A stretch of 64,000 nucleotides of DNA from Oligoflexia bacterium (GTDB lineage: Bacteria > Bdellovibrionota_G > JANQFH01), in contig JANQFH010000008.1 of the NCBI GenBank assembly GCA_028277945.1, forward strand, positions 383,442 through 447,441, in the 5' to 3' direction. The notes under the pieces were generated by a model. The model was not told where the DNA came from, made no database searches, and saw nothing but the letters and a program-made list of their open reading frames with translations. Positions within the stretch are counted from its first letter, which is position 1. Each line of letters begins with the position of its first letter. Made by a program: the position numbers and the translations under genes. Shown here piece by piece: positions 53,256-61,791 of this stretch.

Positions 53256-54674
53256 ATGGCAAGCATTTTGGTTGTCGACGACGAACAGAGCATCCGTGAG
53301 TTTTTTCAGATACTGCTACAGAAACAAGGCTGGGACGTAACCTGCGTTGCTTCTGGTGAAGAGGCTCTCGACGCTCTAGAGCGCGGGATCTTTGATCTGG
53401 TGATTACCGATATTGCCATGCCTGGCATTTCTGGCACAGAACTGCTCAACAGGATAAACGAAATGAGGTTGGAGACCGGAGTCATTCTGATTACGGCCTA
53501 TGGGGACACCGAATCCGCCGTTACGGCTATGAAGCAGGGCGCTGTGGACTATCTACTTAAGCCATTCAAAGTTGACGAGATTAAGATCGTTATTCAGCAA
53601 GCGCTTGAACGGTCAGCGCTGTATCGGGAAAATCGTCTTCTTAGACGAGAACTCAGAGATCGACTTGGTTTTGGTCAGCTCGTAGGCAAAAGTCCAACCA
53701 TGCTTAAGGTTTTTAAGACGATCCAACAGCTGGCGAAGAACCGCTCTAATGTTTTGATAAGCGGGGATAGCGGTACCGGCAAAGAGCTAGTCGCACGTGC
53801 GATTCACGAGCAGAGTCCCCAGAGCCAGCAGCCGTTTATTTCGGTTAACTGTGGTGCAATACCAGAAACCCTTATCGAGAGTGAACTGTTTGGTTATATG
53901 AAGGGCGCGTTTACAGGTGCTACGCTGAACAAGCGTGGCCTCATGGAGGTGGCAGGTGAGGGCAGCTTTTTCTTTGATGAAATCGGTGAGCTGCCATTGC
54001 AAACCCAAGTCAAACTGCTACGCGTGTTGCAGGATCGTGTTATTCGGCGAATTGGCGGCACAAATGATATTCCTCTTGGCTGCCGTATTATTGCTGCGAC
54101 CAACAAAGACCTGCAGCAACAGGTTAAGCGGGGTAAGTTCCGTGAAGATCTCTACTATCGTCTCAACGTCTTTTCAGTGAGTATGCAGCCGCTGCGGGAG
54201 CGCCAAGAGGATATTCCACTGTTGGTGCAGCACTTCGTCGATAAGTACGTTCTTGAGCATGACAAGAAAGTCAAGGGGTTTACGGCTGCGGCCATGGAAC
54301 GCTTTGTGGCTTATCTCTATCCGGGCAACGTGCGTGAGTTGGGCAATCTTGTCGAGCAGGCCATTGCCATGTGTAGTCAGGATATACCCTGGATTGGTGT
54401 GGAGGAGCTACCACCGGTGTTGCAACAGCAAGAGCTGGTCAAACCCGTGGCGACGAAGAGCCACGATTATAATAAGCGCCTAAACAGACGGTTGCGCAAC
54501 GGCGGTGTTGCCCTCGATGAAGAGCTTGCCGAGCTGGAGCGCCGCCTGATTTTGGAGGCTTTAGAAGTATCTGGTGGTGTTAAGAAAAAAGCAGCCAAGC
54601 TGCTAGATATCAGCTTCCGTTCCATGCGTTACCGTCTACTGAAGCTTGGCATCTACCCGCGGGAAGATCCCTAA
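53256..54674 (+). CDS. pilR: sigma-54 response regulator PilR
   Basis: 472 aa. The receiver domain has DDE and phospho-Asp in DLVITDIAMPGISG (about 53). The AAA+ domain has Walker A GDSGTGKELVARAIHEQ (about 170), the sigma-54-contact GAFTGA loop in YMKGAFTGATLNKRG, and FFDEIGELPLQTQVKLLRVLQ. The Fis-type helix-turn-helix is KKKAAKLLDISFRSMRYRLLKL. It should activate the sigma-54 promoter of pilA, 150 bp downstream of its stop. TGACA-type repeats immediately after the gene may be its binding sites. Confidence 0.95.
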   Translation: MASILVVDDEQSIREFFQILLQKQGWDVTCVASGEEALDALERGIFDLVITDIAMPGISGTELLNRINEMRLETGVILITAYGDTESAVTAMKQGAVDYLLKPFKVDEIKIVIQQALERSALYRENRLLRRELRDRLGFGQLVGKSPTMLKVFKTIQQLAKNRSNVLISGDSGTGKELVARAIHEQSPQSQQPFISVNCGAIPETLIESELFGYMKGAFTGATLNKRGLMEVAGEGSFFFDEIGELPLQTQVKLLRVLQDRVIRRIGGTNDIPLGCRIIAATNKDLQQQVKRGKFREDLYYRLNVFSVSMQPLRERQEDIPLLVQHFVDKYVLEHDKKVKGFTAAAMERFVAYLYPGNVRELGNLVEQAIAMCSQDIPWIGVEELPPVLQQQELVKPVATKSHDYNKRLNRRLRNGGVALDEELAELERRLILEALEVSGGVKKKAAKLLDISFRSMRYRLLKLGIYPREDP

Positions 54675-54678
54675 ATAG

Positions 54679-54714
54679 TGACAATTTTTGACCATAAGAG
54701 TGACATTTTTTGTC
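54679..54714. promoter_or_regulatory. candidate PilR binding sites upstream of pilA
   Basis: TGACA at 54679 and at 54701 (22 bases apart, two helical turns), with TGAC at 54689 and an inverted TGTC at 54711. They lie about 110-145 bases before the sigma-54 box, the usual range for an enhancer. PilR sites in Pseudomonas contain TGTC cores; the match here is inference. Confidence 0.45.
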
Positions 54715-54821
54715 TGTATCCAGCCATATTTTGCTAGAGTAGCGGTTGGTCTGCAGCGGCCATATTTTTCAACCTTACGAATTTCTTGACAAATCCACAT
54801 TACCCGTCAAAATCAACACAC

Positions 54822-54835
54822 GGCATGAGAATTGC
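54822..54835 (+). promoter_or_regulatory. sigma-54 promoter of pilA
   Basis: GGCATGAGAATTGC: GG at 54822-54823 and GC at 54834-54835 separated by exactly 10 bases, with the TTGC core of the -12 element. Transcription would begin near 54847, 26 bases before ATG 54873. Confidence 0.72.
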
Positions 54836-54872
54836 TATCTGTTGTGTAGTCTAATTTAATTAAGGAGGAGAC

Positions 54873-55409
54873 ATGTTGATTAAAATTAACCGTAAGCTCA
54901 AGGGTAAAGGTTTTACCCTGGTAGAGTTGATGATCGTTGTCGCGATCATCGGTATTTTGGCAGCTGTGGCCATACCCGCGTTCTTGAAGTATATCAAGCG
55001 CAGCAAAACCTCAGAGGCAATAACGAACCTTCGCAAGATGGTCGATGGTGAGTCCACCTACTTTCAACAAGAGCACATCACCCGTGCTGGCAGTATTCTG
55101 GCGTCACAGTTTGTTAGTGCTGGACCGACTCCTACCCAACCAGGTGCCGGCCAAAAGGTGGATGCAGTGGCAGCTTTTAGCACCGACGCAGCGTGGACAG
55201 CGCTTAGATTTGGTCCTGATAGTCCAGTCTACTATTCGTATCAAACCACCGCCTCGGGTACGGGTTCTACTGCAGCGTTTTCGGCTCAAGCGTTTGGAGA
55301 TCTTGATGGTGATAGTACTACCTCAACTTTTGAGCGTAACGGTAGTATAGACGCCAATGGAGATATTGTACTTAATGCCGGTATCTATTCATTGAATGAA
55401 CTAGAGTAG
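54873..55409 (+). CDS. pilA: type IVa major pilin PilA
   Basis: 178 aa. A 13-residue basic leader ending in Gly is followed by [27 protein letters not shown], with Glu at +5: the site cut and methylated by PilD. The rest of the alpha-1 helix continues into a globular domain with a [11 protein letters not shown] turn and DLDGDS. No cysteine pair is visible, so the usual C-terminal disulfide loop is missing, as in several deltaproteobacterial pilins. AAGGAGGAGA at 54861 is a very strong ribosome binding site, fitting the most abundant pilus protein. Confidence 0.95.
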   Translation: MLIKINRKLKGKGFTLVELMIVVAIIGILAAVAIPAFLKYIKRSKTSEAITNLRKMVDGESTYFQQEHITRAGSILASQFVSAGPTPTQPGAGQKVDAVAAFSTDAAWTALRFGPDSPVYYSYQTTASGTGSTAAFSAQAFGDLDGDSTTSTFERNGSIDANGDIVLNAGIYSLNELE

Positions 55410-55437
55410 TAAAGGCTCGATAGTTTGTTGAATCAGC

Positions 55438-55476
55438 ATGGGAAGAGGGGCAGTTGTACGATGTTCCTCTTCCCAT
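55438..55476 (+). terminator. hairpin between the two pilin genes
   Basis: ATGGGAAGAGG and CCTCTTCCCAT (11-bp perfect arms) with a 17-nt loop, then TTATTACTTTA. The T-tract is imperfect, so it may terminate partly or stabilise the pilA transcript end. Confidence 0.6.
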
Positions 55477-55507
55477 TATTACTTTACTAACAAGTCTTCA
55501 ACGAAAC

Positions 55508-56017
55508 ATGTTTACACGCAGTAGCCGTGGGTTTACGCTCGTCGAGCTGATGATAGTTGTCATGATTATTGGCATTCTTGCAGCTACCGCCTTGCCCACT
55601 TTTCAAAAATACATCATGCGTACGAAGACCACGGAGGCTTTTACTAACCTGCGGCTGATTTACGATGGTGAGGTATCCTACTATTACACGGAACATTCCA
55701 CTCGTTCCGGAAGTGTGGTGCCAACCCAGTTTGTTAGTGCTGGACCAACTCCATCCCTTCCACCCGGCAGAAATAAAGTCTTTGCTGACTGGGAGAGCTC
55801 AAATTGGTCAGCTATCCAGTTTATTCCAGATTCTGCAACGATCTTTCGCTATCAAGTGATCACATCGGGTATCGGCTCTGCAGCCGCCTTTACCGCCAGT
55901 GCTGAAGCCGATCTTAATGAAAATAACATCTACTCGCTCTATGAGCGTTCTGGTAACATTGAGCAAGGTGAGTTTGTTGGTAGTCCAGGTATCTATGAGG
56001 CCCGTTCCCTAGAATAA
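55508..56017 (+). CDS. second type IV pilin
   Basis: 169 aa from ATG 55508; the track start at 55454 lies upstream in the hairpin. An 8-residue leader (MFTRSSRG) precedes [27 protein letters not shown] with Glu at +5. It is clearly a paralogue of the preceding pilin: [31 protein letters not shown] and a C-terminal [12 protein letters not shown] that parallels the [11 protein letters not shown] end. There is no good ribosome binding site, so expression is probably low. It could be a minor pilin, an alternative major pilin, or a second subunit of a mixed fibre. Confidence 0.9.
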   Translation: MFTRSSRGFTLVELMIVVMIIGILAATALPTFQKYIMRTKTTEAFTNLRLIYDGEVSYYYTEHSTRSGSVVPTQFVSAGPTPSLPPGRNKVFADWESSNWSAIQFIPDSATIFRYQVITSGIGSAAAFTASAEADLNENNIYSLYERSGNIEQGEFVGSPGIYEARSLE

Positions 56018-56023
56018 CGTCGG

Positions 56024-56911
56024 ATGAGACCCCTTATCCTGCTGCTCGTCATTACTCTCTCTGTTTTGCAGCTTGGTATGCGCTCAAGCGATCTGGAGGC
56101 AGAGCGAGATCATCTCGATAGAGTGCCGGACATTTACTATCTACCCTCAGGAGCCATCCTAAAATTTGCCGCGCTTGACTACGAGGAGCTGCTTGCAGAT
56201 CTTGTCTGGGTGAAATCCGTGCTCTATTTTGCCGAACAGTTGGTGGATAAGGGAGATTATAGACACTTGGAGAGCATCCTCAATACAGTCATTGATCTTG
56301 ATCCACGTTTTGCTGAGGCCTACATTTGGGCGGGTAGTGCGTTTATATACAACGGCCGTCTCATTACTACCGAGAGCATTCGCAAGAGCAACGCCATACT
56401 CAAGAGGGGGTGGGATTTCTACCAGGAGAGCTTGATCAAGTGGAAGGTGCCATCCAACTTTTGGCGAGTTCCCTTTATGATTGGTTTTAACTACGAGGTG
56501 GAGCTGCGGGAGCGGGGCAAGGGGCTTGACTATCTGCGCGAAGCAGCACGCTTTGACAACGTACCCAAACACATCCGTACCTGGGCTGCGACGATGTACC
56601 GTCGGCGTGGTAAGGAGGCGGAGGCGCTGGACGTGCTCTACGATCAGTTGACACTGGAGGCGCTCTATGGCCACCTCAAGCTGGTGTATAGTGAGCAACA
56701 GCGAGAAGAGATCCTGGCACGTATCAAACGTATCTACGCGTTGGACGAACAACGTCGCTTTGATGCCAAGACGATTGAAGAGCTGCAGCAGCGGCGGAGT
56801 TTGGCCTATGAGATCTATCTGCGAGATTTCGACTACCTACCATTTACCTTCTTTGAGCTGATCTACGAAGATGGAAGTAGCTACAACCCCCTCAAGAGAG
56901 ACCACTCTTAG
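56024..56911 (+). CDS. TPR-like exported protein of the pilus locus
   Basis: 295 aa with an N-terminal hydrophobic anchor or signal (MRPLILLLVITLSVLQLGMR). It has YYLPSGAILKFAALDYEELLADLVWVKSVLYF, then TPR-like helices (LESILNTVIDLDPRFAEAYIWAG, GLDYLREAARFDNVPKH, EALDVLYDQL). It lies 6 bp after the second pilin and overlaps the next gene by 41 bp. Conserved proteins of this type sit behind pilA in deltaproteobacteria; M. xanthus has pilG there, but I cannot show orthology. It is probably periplasmic or inner-membrane facing. Confidence 0.75.
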   Translation: MRPLILLLVITLSVLQLGMRSSDLEAERDHLDRVPDIYYLPSGAILKFAALDYEELLADLVWVKSVLYFAEQLVDKGDYRHLESILNTVIDLDPRFAEAYIWAGSAFIYNGRLITTESIRKSNAILKRGWDFYQESLIKWKVPSNFWRVPFMIGFNYEVELRERGKGLDYLREAARFDNVPKHIRTWAATMYRRRGKEAEALDVLYDQLTLEALYGHLKLVYSEQQREEILARIKRIYALDEQRRFDAKTIEELQQRRSLAYEIYLRDFDYLPFTFFELIYEDGSSYNPLKRDHS

Positions 56912-58538
56912 CTCTATCATCCTGCTCAGTGGACTCTTGTTTTTCATCCTGCCGCTACCACAGTGGCTCGACAGCGCCGGGCTCACTATAGCCACAACCC
57001 ATCTTGGTATCAGCCATCCACCAGGACAGGCTCTGTATGCGATGCTGCTGCACGGTTGTCGATTTCTGCCTCTCAGTACACCAGCCTGGCGAATTGCCTT
57101 GATTGCTGCACTGTTTTTAATTCTGGGTTTCTCGTTGCTCAGGAGGGTGGTTGGGGCTCGTTACACCTGGTGGTTGAGCGGCTTGATTTTATGGTGCTTT
57201 GCTGCCTGGGTGCAGGGGATTCGGCAAGAGGTCTACTCGCTAAACTTTTTGCTCTTTGCCACCGGTCTGTGGCTCTTTGCTCATGCGGCTTGGTCGCCGC
57301 GGCCAGCTCCGCGCTCTCTCTATACGCTCGCTTTTGTTGCCGGGCTTGCCTTTGGTAATCATACGCTGCTTGCCATCTGCGGTTTTCTGCCGCTGTTTTC
57401 GTTGGCATTTTTCAGCTGTACGGAGCGAAGCGAGAGAGTGGCTATTCTCCTCTGGAGTCTATTCTTTGCTACTGTTGGTTTGGCGGTTCTACTCTATCTG
57501 CCAATCCGGGCAAATCAATCGCCGCTGTTCAACTTTGGTGATCCAGAGAGACTAGCTTCATTTTTGTGGGTAGTCGGTGCCAAGCTATACAGCAGCTATG
57601 ACTCGCCGACACTGTCAATAGTTTATGACAATCTCACCTCGGTTTTAGCGATCTATTTGGCGCAACTTCACATTGGCGGTTTTTTTCTCACGACCTACGG
57701 CTGGTATGAGGCTTATAAGAGAAATAAGCAGCACACTAGGATATTTGGGCTACTGGTATTAGCTGCCATTGTCGTTGTACTACCGCAGAAAAACTTTCAG
57801 AGTGATAACCCCGATGTCTGTGGTTATCTACTTCCAGGCATCGTACTCTTTTTTGCTGTTGGTCTTTATGGCCTCTTACAGCGGGCACTTAAGTTTTGGC
57901 TGCCGCACAGCGCTACAGGTAAGGTCTGGTTGTTGCCTGTAGTGTTGCTTCTCTCCACTTTCTGGCAAGGGGCTAGAAACTGGCCGCTGATTCAACCTTA
58001 CACGCTACCGGAGTCCGACCGTTTCAGCTATTCGTTGCTTGGTGAGCTGCCCTATGGTGCGCAGCTTTTCGTGGGTAGTTTCCAAACCTACACTCAGCTA
58101 CTCTGTTTCCAACAGCTTGAGAGACTGCGTCCGGATATCGATCTGATCGCTCGTGGTATTCCAGGTGATGCTAGGTCACGGCGAACTACAAAGAGGGTTT
58201 TTGTCGAGCTGGCTATTAGGGAGAGAGAGGGAGTATACGATACTCGGCTTCTGACAGAGCAGCTTAGATATTTGCTGCCCCATCAGTGGTTTTTTGAGCT
58301 AATGCGTGAGCCGGTCAAACTCACCGTTGTTAAGCAGAACTTTGCACAGCAACAGCGTTTCTGGCAAGCAACGTTTCCACAGCGAGTTGTCGTTCATCAT
58401 GAGTTTAGGAGACGCTTAGCCCTAGCGCACTATCTGCATGGACTCTACTACCGTAAGCTTGGCTATGAAGAGGCTGCTAATTGGGAAATGGCTGCTGCCA
58501 AGGTTTTGCCAGCGGCGGTTTCCTTGACAACTTACTAG
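56871..58538 (+). CDS. DUF2723-type polytopic membrane glycosyltransferase-like protein
   Basis: 555 aa. About ten transmembrane helices. The N-terminal WLDSAGLTIATTHLGISHPPGQALYAML matches the DUF2723 signature (aspartate, then HPPG, in the first loop), a family related to lipid-linked sugar (GT-C) glycosyltransferases. A soluble tail (about 360-555) has PYGAQLFVGSFQTYTQLLCFQQLERLRPDIDLIARG. It may glycosylate pilin or surface protein, which would fit the locus. Its start overlaps the upstream TPR-like gene by 41 bp. The enzyme activity is inference. Confidence 0.75.
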   Translation: MEVATTPSRETTLSSIILLSGLLFFILPLPQWLDSAGLTIATTHLGISHPPGQALYAMLLHGCRFLPLSTPAWRIALIAALFLILGFSLLRRVVGARYTWWLSGLILWCFAAWVQGIRQEVYSLNFLLFATGLWLFAHAAWSPRPAPRSLYTLAFVAGLAFGNHTLLAICGFLPLFSLAFFSCTERSERVAILLWSLFFATVGLAVLLYLPIRANQSPLFNFGDPERLASFLWVVGAKLYSSYDSPTLSIVYDNLTSVLAIYLAQLHIGGFFLTTYGWYEAYKRNKQHTRIFGLLVLAAIVVVLPQKNFQSDNPDVCGYLLPGIVLFFAVGLYGLLQRALKFWLPHSATGKVWLLPVVLLLSTFWQGARNWPLIQPYTLPESDRFSYSLLGELPYGAQLFVGSFQTYTQLLCFQQLERLRPDIDLIARGIPGDARSRRTTKRVFVELAIREREGVYDTRLLTEQLRYLLPHQWFFELMREPVKLTVVKQNFAQQQRFWQATFPQRVVVHHEFRRRLALAHYLHGLYYRKLGYEEAANWEMAAAKVLPAAVSLTTY

Positions 58539-58581
58539 AATCATTTATTTTATTGGTAGGCGGCAGAGAACTGGCAAAGAG

Positions 58582-59517
58582 ATGGCAACTCCAGTTATCG
58601 TTGTAGACAAGTTGGTTAAAGAGTTCCGTAGCGACTTTTGGAAGCCAAAGGTACGCGTGCTCGACTGTGTCGATCTTGTGGTTGAGCAAGGCGATGTCTT
58701 CGGTTTTGTCGGTCCCAATGGTTCTGGCAAGACCACCACGCTGAAGATCCTCATGAGTTTAAACCATCCTACTTCGGGTGAGGTGCATATATTTGGTAAG
58801 CCTTATGACGATGTGTCGATCAAAGCGGATATCGGTTTCTTACCGGAAAACCCTTATTTTTATGAGTACCTCAAGACTGAGGAGTTTCTGAGCTTTTATG
58901 CCGGTCTCTTCAAGCTGCACGGTAAGGAAAAGCAGCGTCGGATCGACTATCTCCTTGAGCTAGTAGGTATGGAGAGTTTTCGCGGTTTGCAGCTACGCAA
59001 ATACTCCAGAGGGATGCTACAGCGGATTGGCATTGCCCAGGCGCTCATCAACAACCCAAAGCTGGTCATTCTCGATGAACCGCAGTCTGGTTTGGATCCC
59101 ATTGGCCGACGCGAAATTCGCGATATTCTCCTGCGTTTGAAAGGGGAGGGCAAAACCGTCTTTTTCTCATCGCACATCATGCATGATGTTGAGCTTGTAT
59201 GTGAAAAGATCGGCATCATTATCCAGGGACGTATTCGTGAGGTTGGGCGAATAGAGGAGCTCCTTGACCCTAAGATACTATCCTATGAGATTGTCTTTCG
59301 GCATGATCTTCAAGAACCTCGTCTTGACAATCTTACTCTACGACGGATTGGCAATGACTTTGTTGTTGAAGTAAAGGACGAACCTCAACTACATAAGGCC
59401 GTACGGTCTATCTTTGAGCAGGGCGGGCGGGTAAGCTCAATCCTTCCACATCGCGAGACGCTAGAAGAGCTCTTTGTGCAACAAGTGGCTGAAAGCAAAC
59501 AGGAAGCGAACCCGTGA
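58582..59517 (+). CDS. ABC transporter ATP-binding protein
   Basis: 311 aa. Walker A is FGFVGPNGSGKTTTLKILMSL, the Q-loop region NHPTSGEVHIFGK, the signature YSRGMLQRIGIAQAL, Walker B LVILDEPQSGLDP, and the H-loop SSHIMHD. A 90-residue C-terminal extension (YEIVFRHDLQEPRLDNLTLRRIG) is typical of ABC-2 type exporters. It overlaps the permease gene by four bases (GTGA). In Myxococcus xanthus the pil cluster contains the ABC transporter genes pilH and pilI, so this may serve pilus assembly; that is inference. Confidence 0.93.
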   Translation: MATPVIVVDKLVKEFRSDFWKPKVRVLDCVDLVVEQGDVFGFVGPNGSGKTTTLKILMSLNHPTSGEVHIFGKPYDDVSIKADIGFLPENPYFYEYLKTEEFLSFYAGLFKLHGKEKQRRIDYLLELVGMESFRGLQLRKYSRGMLQRIGIAQALINNPKLVILDEPQSGLDPIGRREIRDILLRLKGEGKTVFFSSHIMHDVELVCEKIGIIIQGRIREVGRIEELLDPKILSYEIVFRHDLQEPRLDNLTLRRIGNDFVVEVKDEPQLHKAVRSIFEQGGRVSSILPHRETLEELFVQQVAESKQEANP

Positions 59518-60275
59518 CGCTATTAGTCATTGCCCATAACACCTTTCGTGAGGGAATACGCGCCAAGGTTCTCTATAATCTTGTGTTTTTTGCCGTCTTG
59601 CTCATTCTCTTCTCCTACTTTTTAGGGCAACTGTCCATAGGAGCAAACGTAAAGGTGATGATGGATGTTGGTCTATTCAGCATATCCTTTATGGGTGTGT
59701 TGATTGCGATCTTCGTCGGCATCGGTCTTGTATATAAGGAGCTGGAGAAGAGAACCATATTTACCATTGTTTCAAAACCGATTCATCGCAGCCAGTTTAT
59801 TGTTGGCAAGTACTTAGGTCTCTGCCTGACTCTGTTTGTACAGCTTTTGGTAATGTGGCTATTTTTTATGCTGCTGCTTTATGTGTACTCTGGCAAGTTT
59901 CATTGGCAGCTCACGCCAGCAGGGTTGTTTATCTATCTTGAGCTGATGGTCATTACCGCCTTTGCAATTCTGTTTTCAAGCTTCTCCACACCCTTTTTGA
60001 GTGCGCTGTTTACGCTTTCTTTTTACTTGGTGGGTCACACGACCACGGAGCTTTTTGAGGTCGGCAAGAAGACAGAAAACGTTATTGTTATCAATTTGTT
60101 AGATACTCTGCACCGATTTCTTAACCTTGATCATTTCAATCTCATGACTGAGGTTGTGCATGGATTGCCAGTTACGGCCAGTCGTATGGCTAATGGTATT
60201 GCCTACGGGCTCTCTGCTGTAATACTAATTCTCATCCTCAGCTGTCTAATCTTTCAGAAAAGAGATTTTAAGTGA
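59514..60275 (+). CDS. ABC-2 type permease
   Basis: 253 aa with six transmembrane helices and the ABC-2 opening LLVIAHNTFREGIRAKVLYNL, then VYKELEKRTIFTIVSKPIHRSQFIVGKYLGL. The start is GTG, overlapping the ATPase stop. Its stop overlaps the next GTG start in turn (four-base overlap), so ATPase, permease and the following membrane protein should be made stoichiometrically. The substrate is unknown; a lipid-linked or pilus-associated molecule is possible. Confidence 0.9.
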   Translation: MTLLVIAHNTFREGIRAKVLYNLVFFAVLLILFSYFLGQLSIGANVKVMMDVGLFSISFMGVLIAIFVGIGLVYKELEKRTIFTIVSKPIHRSQFIVGKYLGLCLTLFVQLLVMWLFFMLLLYVYSGKFHWQLTPAGLFIYLELMVITAFAILFSSFSTPFLSALFTLSFYLVGHTTTELFEVGKKTENVIVINLLDTLHRFLNLDHFNLMTEVVHGLPVTASRMANGIAYGLSAVILILILSCLIFQKRDFK

Positions 60276-60898
60276 GCGCTCTCTATTGTAAGAGGGTGGC
60301 TTGGGTGGTCTTGCCTCTCCTCTTTCTAGTTCTCATACGAATCCTTGTGGGCTCGGCAATGGAGTGGCGTCGCGCAGAGGATAAGTTGTCAGCTGGAGAA
60401 TTGCGCAATGCAACTTTACACTATGGCCGCACCATACGGTGGTATTTCCCTGGTAATCCCTATGTAAGACGGGCTGCAAACAAGCTGCTTCATCTGTCAC
60501 AAGAATCTTGGCAGCAACAGGACTATAGGCTCGCTCTACACGTCAATCGGGTCCTCAGCGGTAGTTTGTCCGCTACCCGTAGTTTTTATCAGCCCTATGC
60601 AGAGATGCTGCAGCAGGGGCGTGAGAATATCGCGAAGCTTACACCTCTTGTCGAGAGCGAGCGAAACATTGATCCGCAGCAGGTGTTGGCAAAGCTTGAG
60701 GAGGATCGCGACCCTGATCTATGGTGGTCCTTTGTATCCAGTTTGGCGTTTCTCGCATGGATCGGCCTGGTCGTTGGCTTTATCTATAGCGGTTTTTCTG
60801 AGAGCGGTCAGTTTATCGGTGGGCGCAAGGCGTCTCTTTGCGGTTTTGGTGCTCTTACCTCACTTATACTCTGGCTCTTTGGTCTCTGGTTAGCTTGA
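60272..60898 (+). CDS. membrane protein coupled to the ABC transporter, unknown
   Basis: 208 aa. An N-terminal helix (VAWVVLPLLFLVLIRILVG) is followed by a helical periplasmic or cytoplasmic domain (NATLHYGRTIRWYFPGNPYVRRAANKLLHLS) and two C-terminal helices (SSLAFLAWIGLVVGFIYSGF and LTSLILWLFGLWL). I do not recognise a domain; the pattern is like an ABC accessory subunit. It overlaps the permease by 4 bp (GTGA), and its TGA overlaps the next ATG by one base (TGATG). Confidence 0.75.
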   Translation: MSALYCKRVAWVVLPLLFLVLIRILVGSAMEWRRAEDKLSAGELRNATLHYGRTIRWYFPGNPYVRRAANKLLHLSQESWQQQDYRLALHVNRVLSGSLSATRSFYQPYAEMLQQGRENIAKLTPLVESERNIDPQQVLAKLEEDRDPDLWWSFVSSLAFLAWIGLVVGFIYSGFSESGQFIGGRKASLCGFGALTSLILWLFGLWLA

Positions 60899-61074
60899 TG
60901 AGCCGTCTAATCACTAGCATGATGACGTTGGCTGGAGTCGCCGCTTTGGTCTTTGCCATGAGCCTGGCGAAGAAAAAACCAAAAGCTCTGTTACCGCCCT
61001 TGTTGGTACTGCTGGCGTGGTTAACTATTGTGTTAGGCCTATTGCTTTTATTTGTTCCTAATTTTTTTGCATGA
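60898..61074 (+). CDS. 58-aa two-helix membrane protein
   Basis: The track lists a longer ORF from 60838, but ATG 60898 sits in a TGATG overlap with the preceding stop, a typical coupled start. Two hydrophobic helices (MMTLAGVAALVFAMSLA and LLVLLAWLTIVLGLLLLFV) flank a basic loop (KKKPKALLP), which should face the cytoplasm. Its small size and coupling suggest an accessory subunit of the transporter or platform. No homologue is recognised. Confidence 0.6.
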   Translation: MSRLITSMMTLAGVAALVFAMSLAKKKPKALLPPLLVLLAWLTIVLGLLLLFVPNFFA

Positions 61075-61080
61075 GAGGGG

Positions 61081-61791
61081 GTGCTAGTGCGGAATACAGC
61101 CATCGTTGGTAGGAACGTTGTGATTGGCAATCACTGTCAGTTGGGGCATCATGTGATTATCTATGACGATACAATAGTCGGCGATCATGTATGTATTGGT
61201 GACTTTTCTGTTGTTGGTCGTCTTCCCTACCGAGCCAAACGTAGCGCTACTGCAGTTGCTGGCGATTTACCTGCGTTAAAAATAGCGGACAATGTTATCA
61301 TGGGTTCTGGAGTCATTCTCTATCGCGGGTCTCAGGTTGGTCAGGATGTGTTGCTCGCAGATAGTTGTCAACTTCGTGAGAATAGCCGGGTAGATGATGA
61401 AACCATCGTTGGCCGTAATGTTACCATTGAAAACCAATGTGTTATTGGCAGGCGTTGTAAGATCGAAACCAATGCTTATATTACCGCCTTTAGCACCATT
61501 GCCGATGACTGTTTTATTGGACCGATGGTAACCTTCACGAACGACGCTTTTCTTGGTCGTACCCAGGAGAGACATGCAAAAATGGCAGGGCCTCGTCTAG
61601 AGCGGGGTGCAAGGATAGGTGCGAATGCAACGATCCTTCCGGGTGTGACCCTGCACGCAGACTGTCTGGTAGGGGCTGGTGCCGTAGTCACCAGGGATGT
61701 ACCGGAAAAGACCGTGGTTATGGGGTGTCCAGCGCGGGTGGTAGGGCCGGTAACGGCCGCTCAGCTTCTTGAGAATCAAGCGAAATGCTAA
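61081..61791 (+). CDS. left-handed beta-helix acyl/acetyltransferase
   Basis: 236 aa, start GTG 61081, 6 bp after the small membrane gene. It consists almost wholly of hexapeptide repeats (VVIGNHCQLGHHVIIYDDTI, VGDHVCIGDFSVVG, NVTIENQCVIGRRCKI), ending in the typical GAGAVVTRDVPEKTVVMGCPARVVGPV. This is the trimeric prism fold of sugar-nucleotide or sugar O-/N-acyltransferases such as WbpD/WlbB. The FTNDAFLGRT region is a usual active-site insertion. It probably acetylates a surface or pilin sugar; the donor and acceptor are not visible. The pilD start overlaps its end. Confidence 0.87.
   Translation: MLVRNTAIVGRNVVIGNHCQLGHHVIIYDDTIVGDHVCIGDFSVVGRLPYRAKRSATAVAGDLPALKIADNVIMGSGVILYRGSQVGQDVLLADSCQLRENSRVDDETIVGRNVTIENQCVIGRRCKIETNAYITAFSTIADDCFIGPMVTFTNDAFLGRTQERHAKMAGPRLERGARIGANATILPGVTLHADCLVGAGAVVTRDVPEKTVVMGCPARVVGPVTAAQLLENQAKC

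Noticed and set aside
56159-56752. 197-aa minus-strand ORF under the TPR-like pilus gene
   Set aside because: Antisense to a gene with clear TPR-like helices and coupled spacing; no domain recognised.
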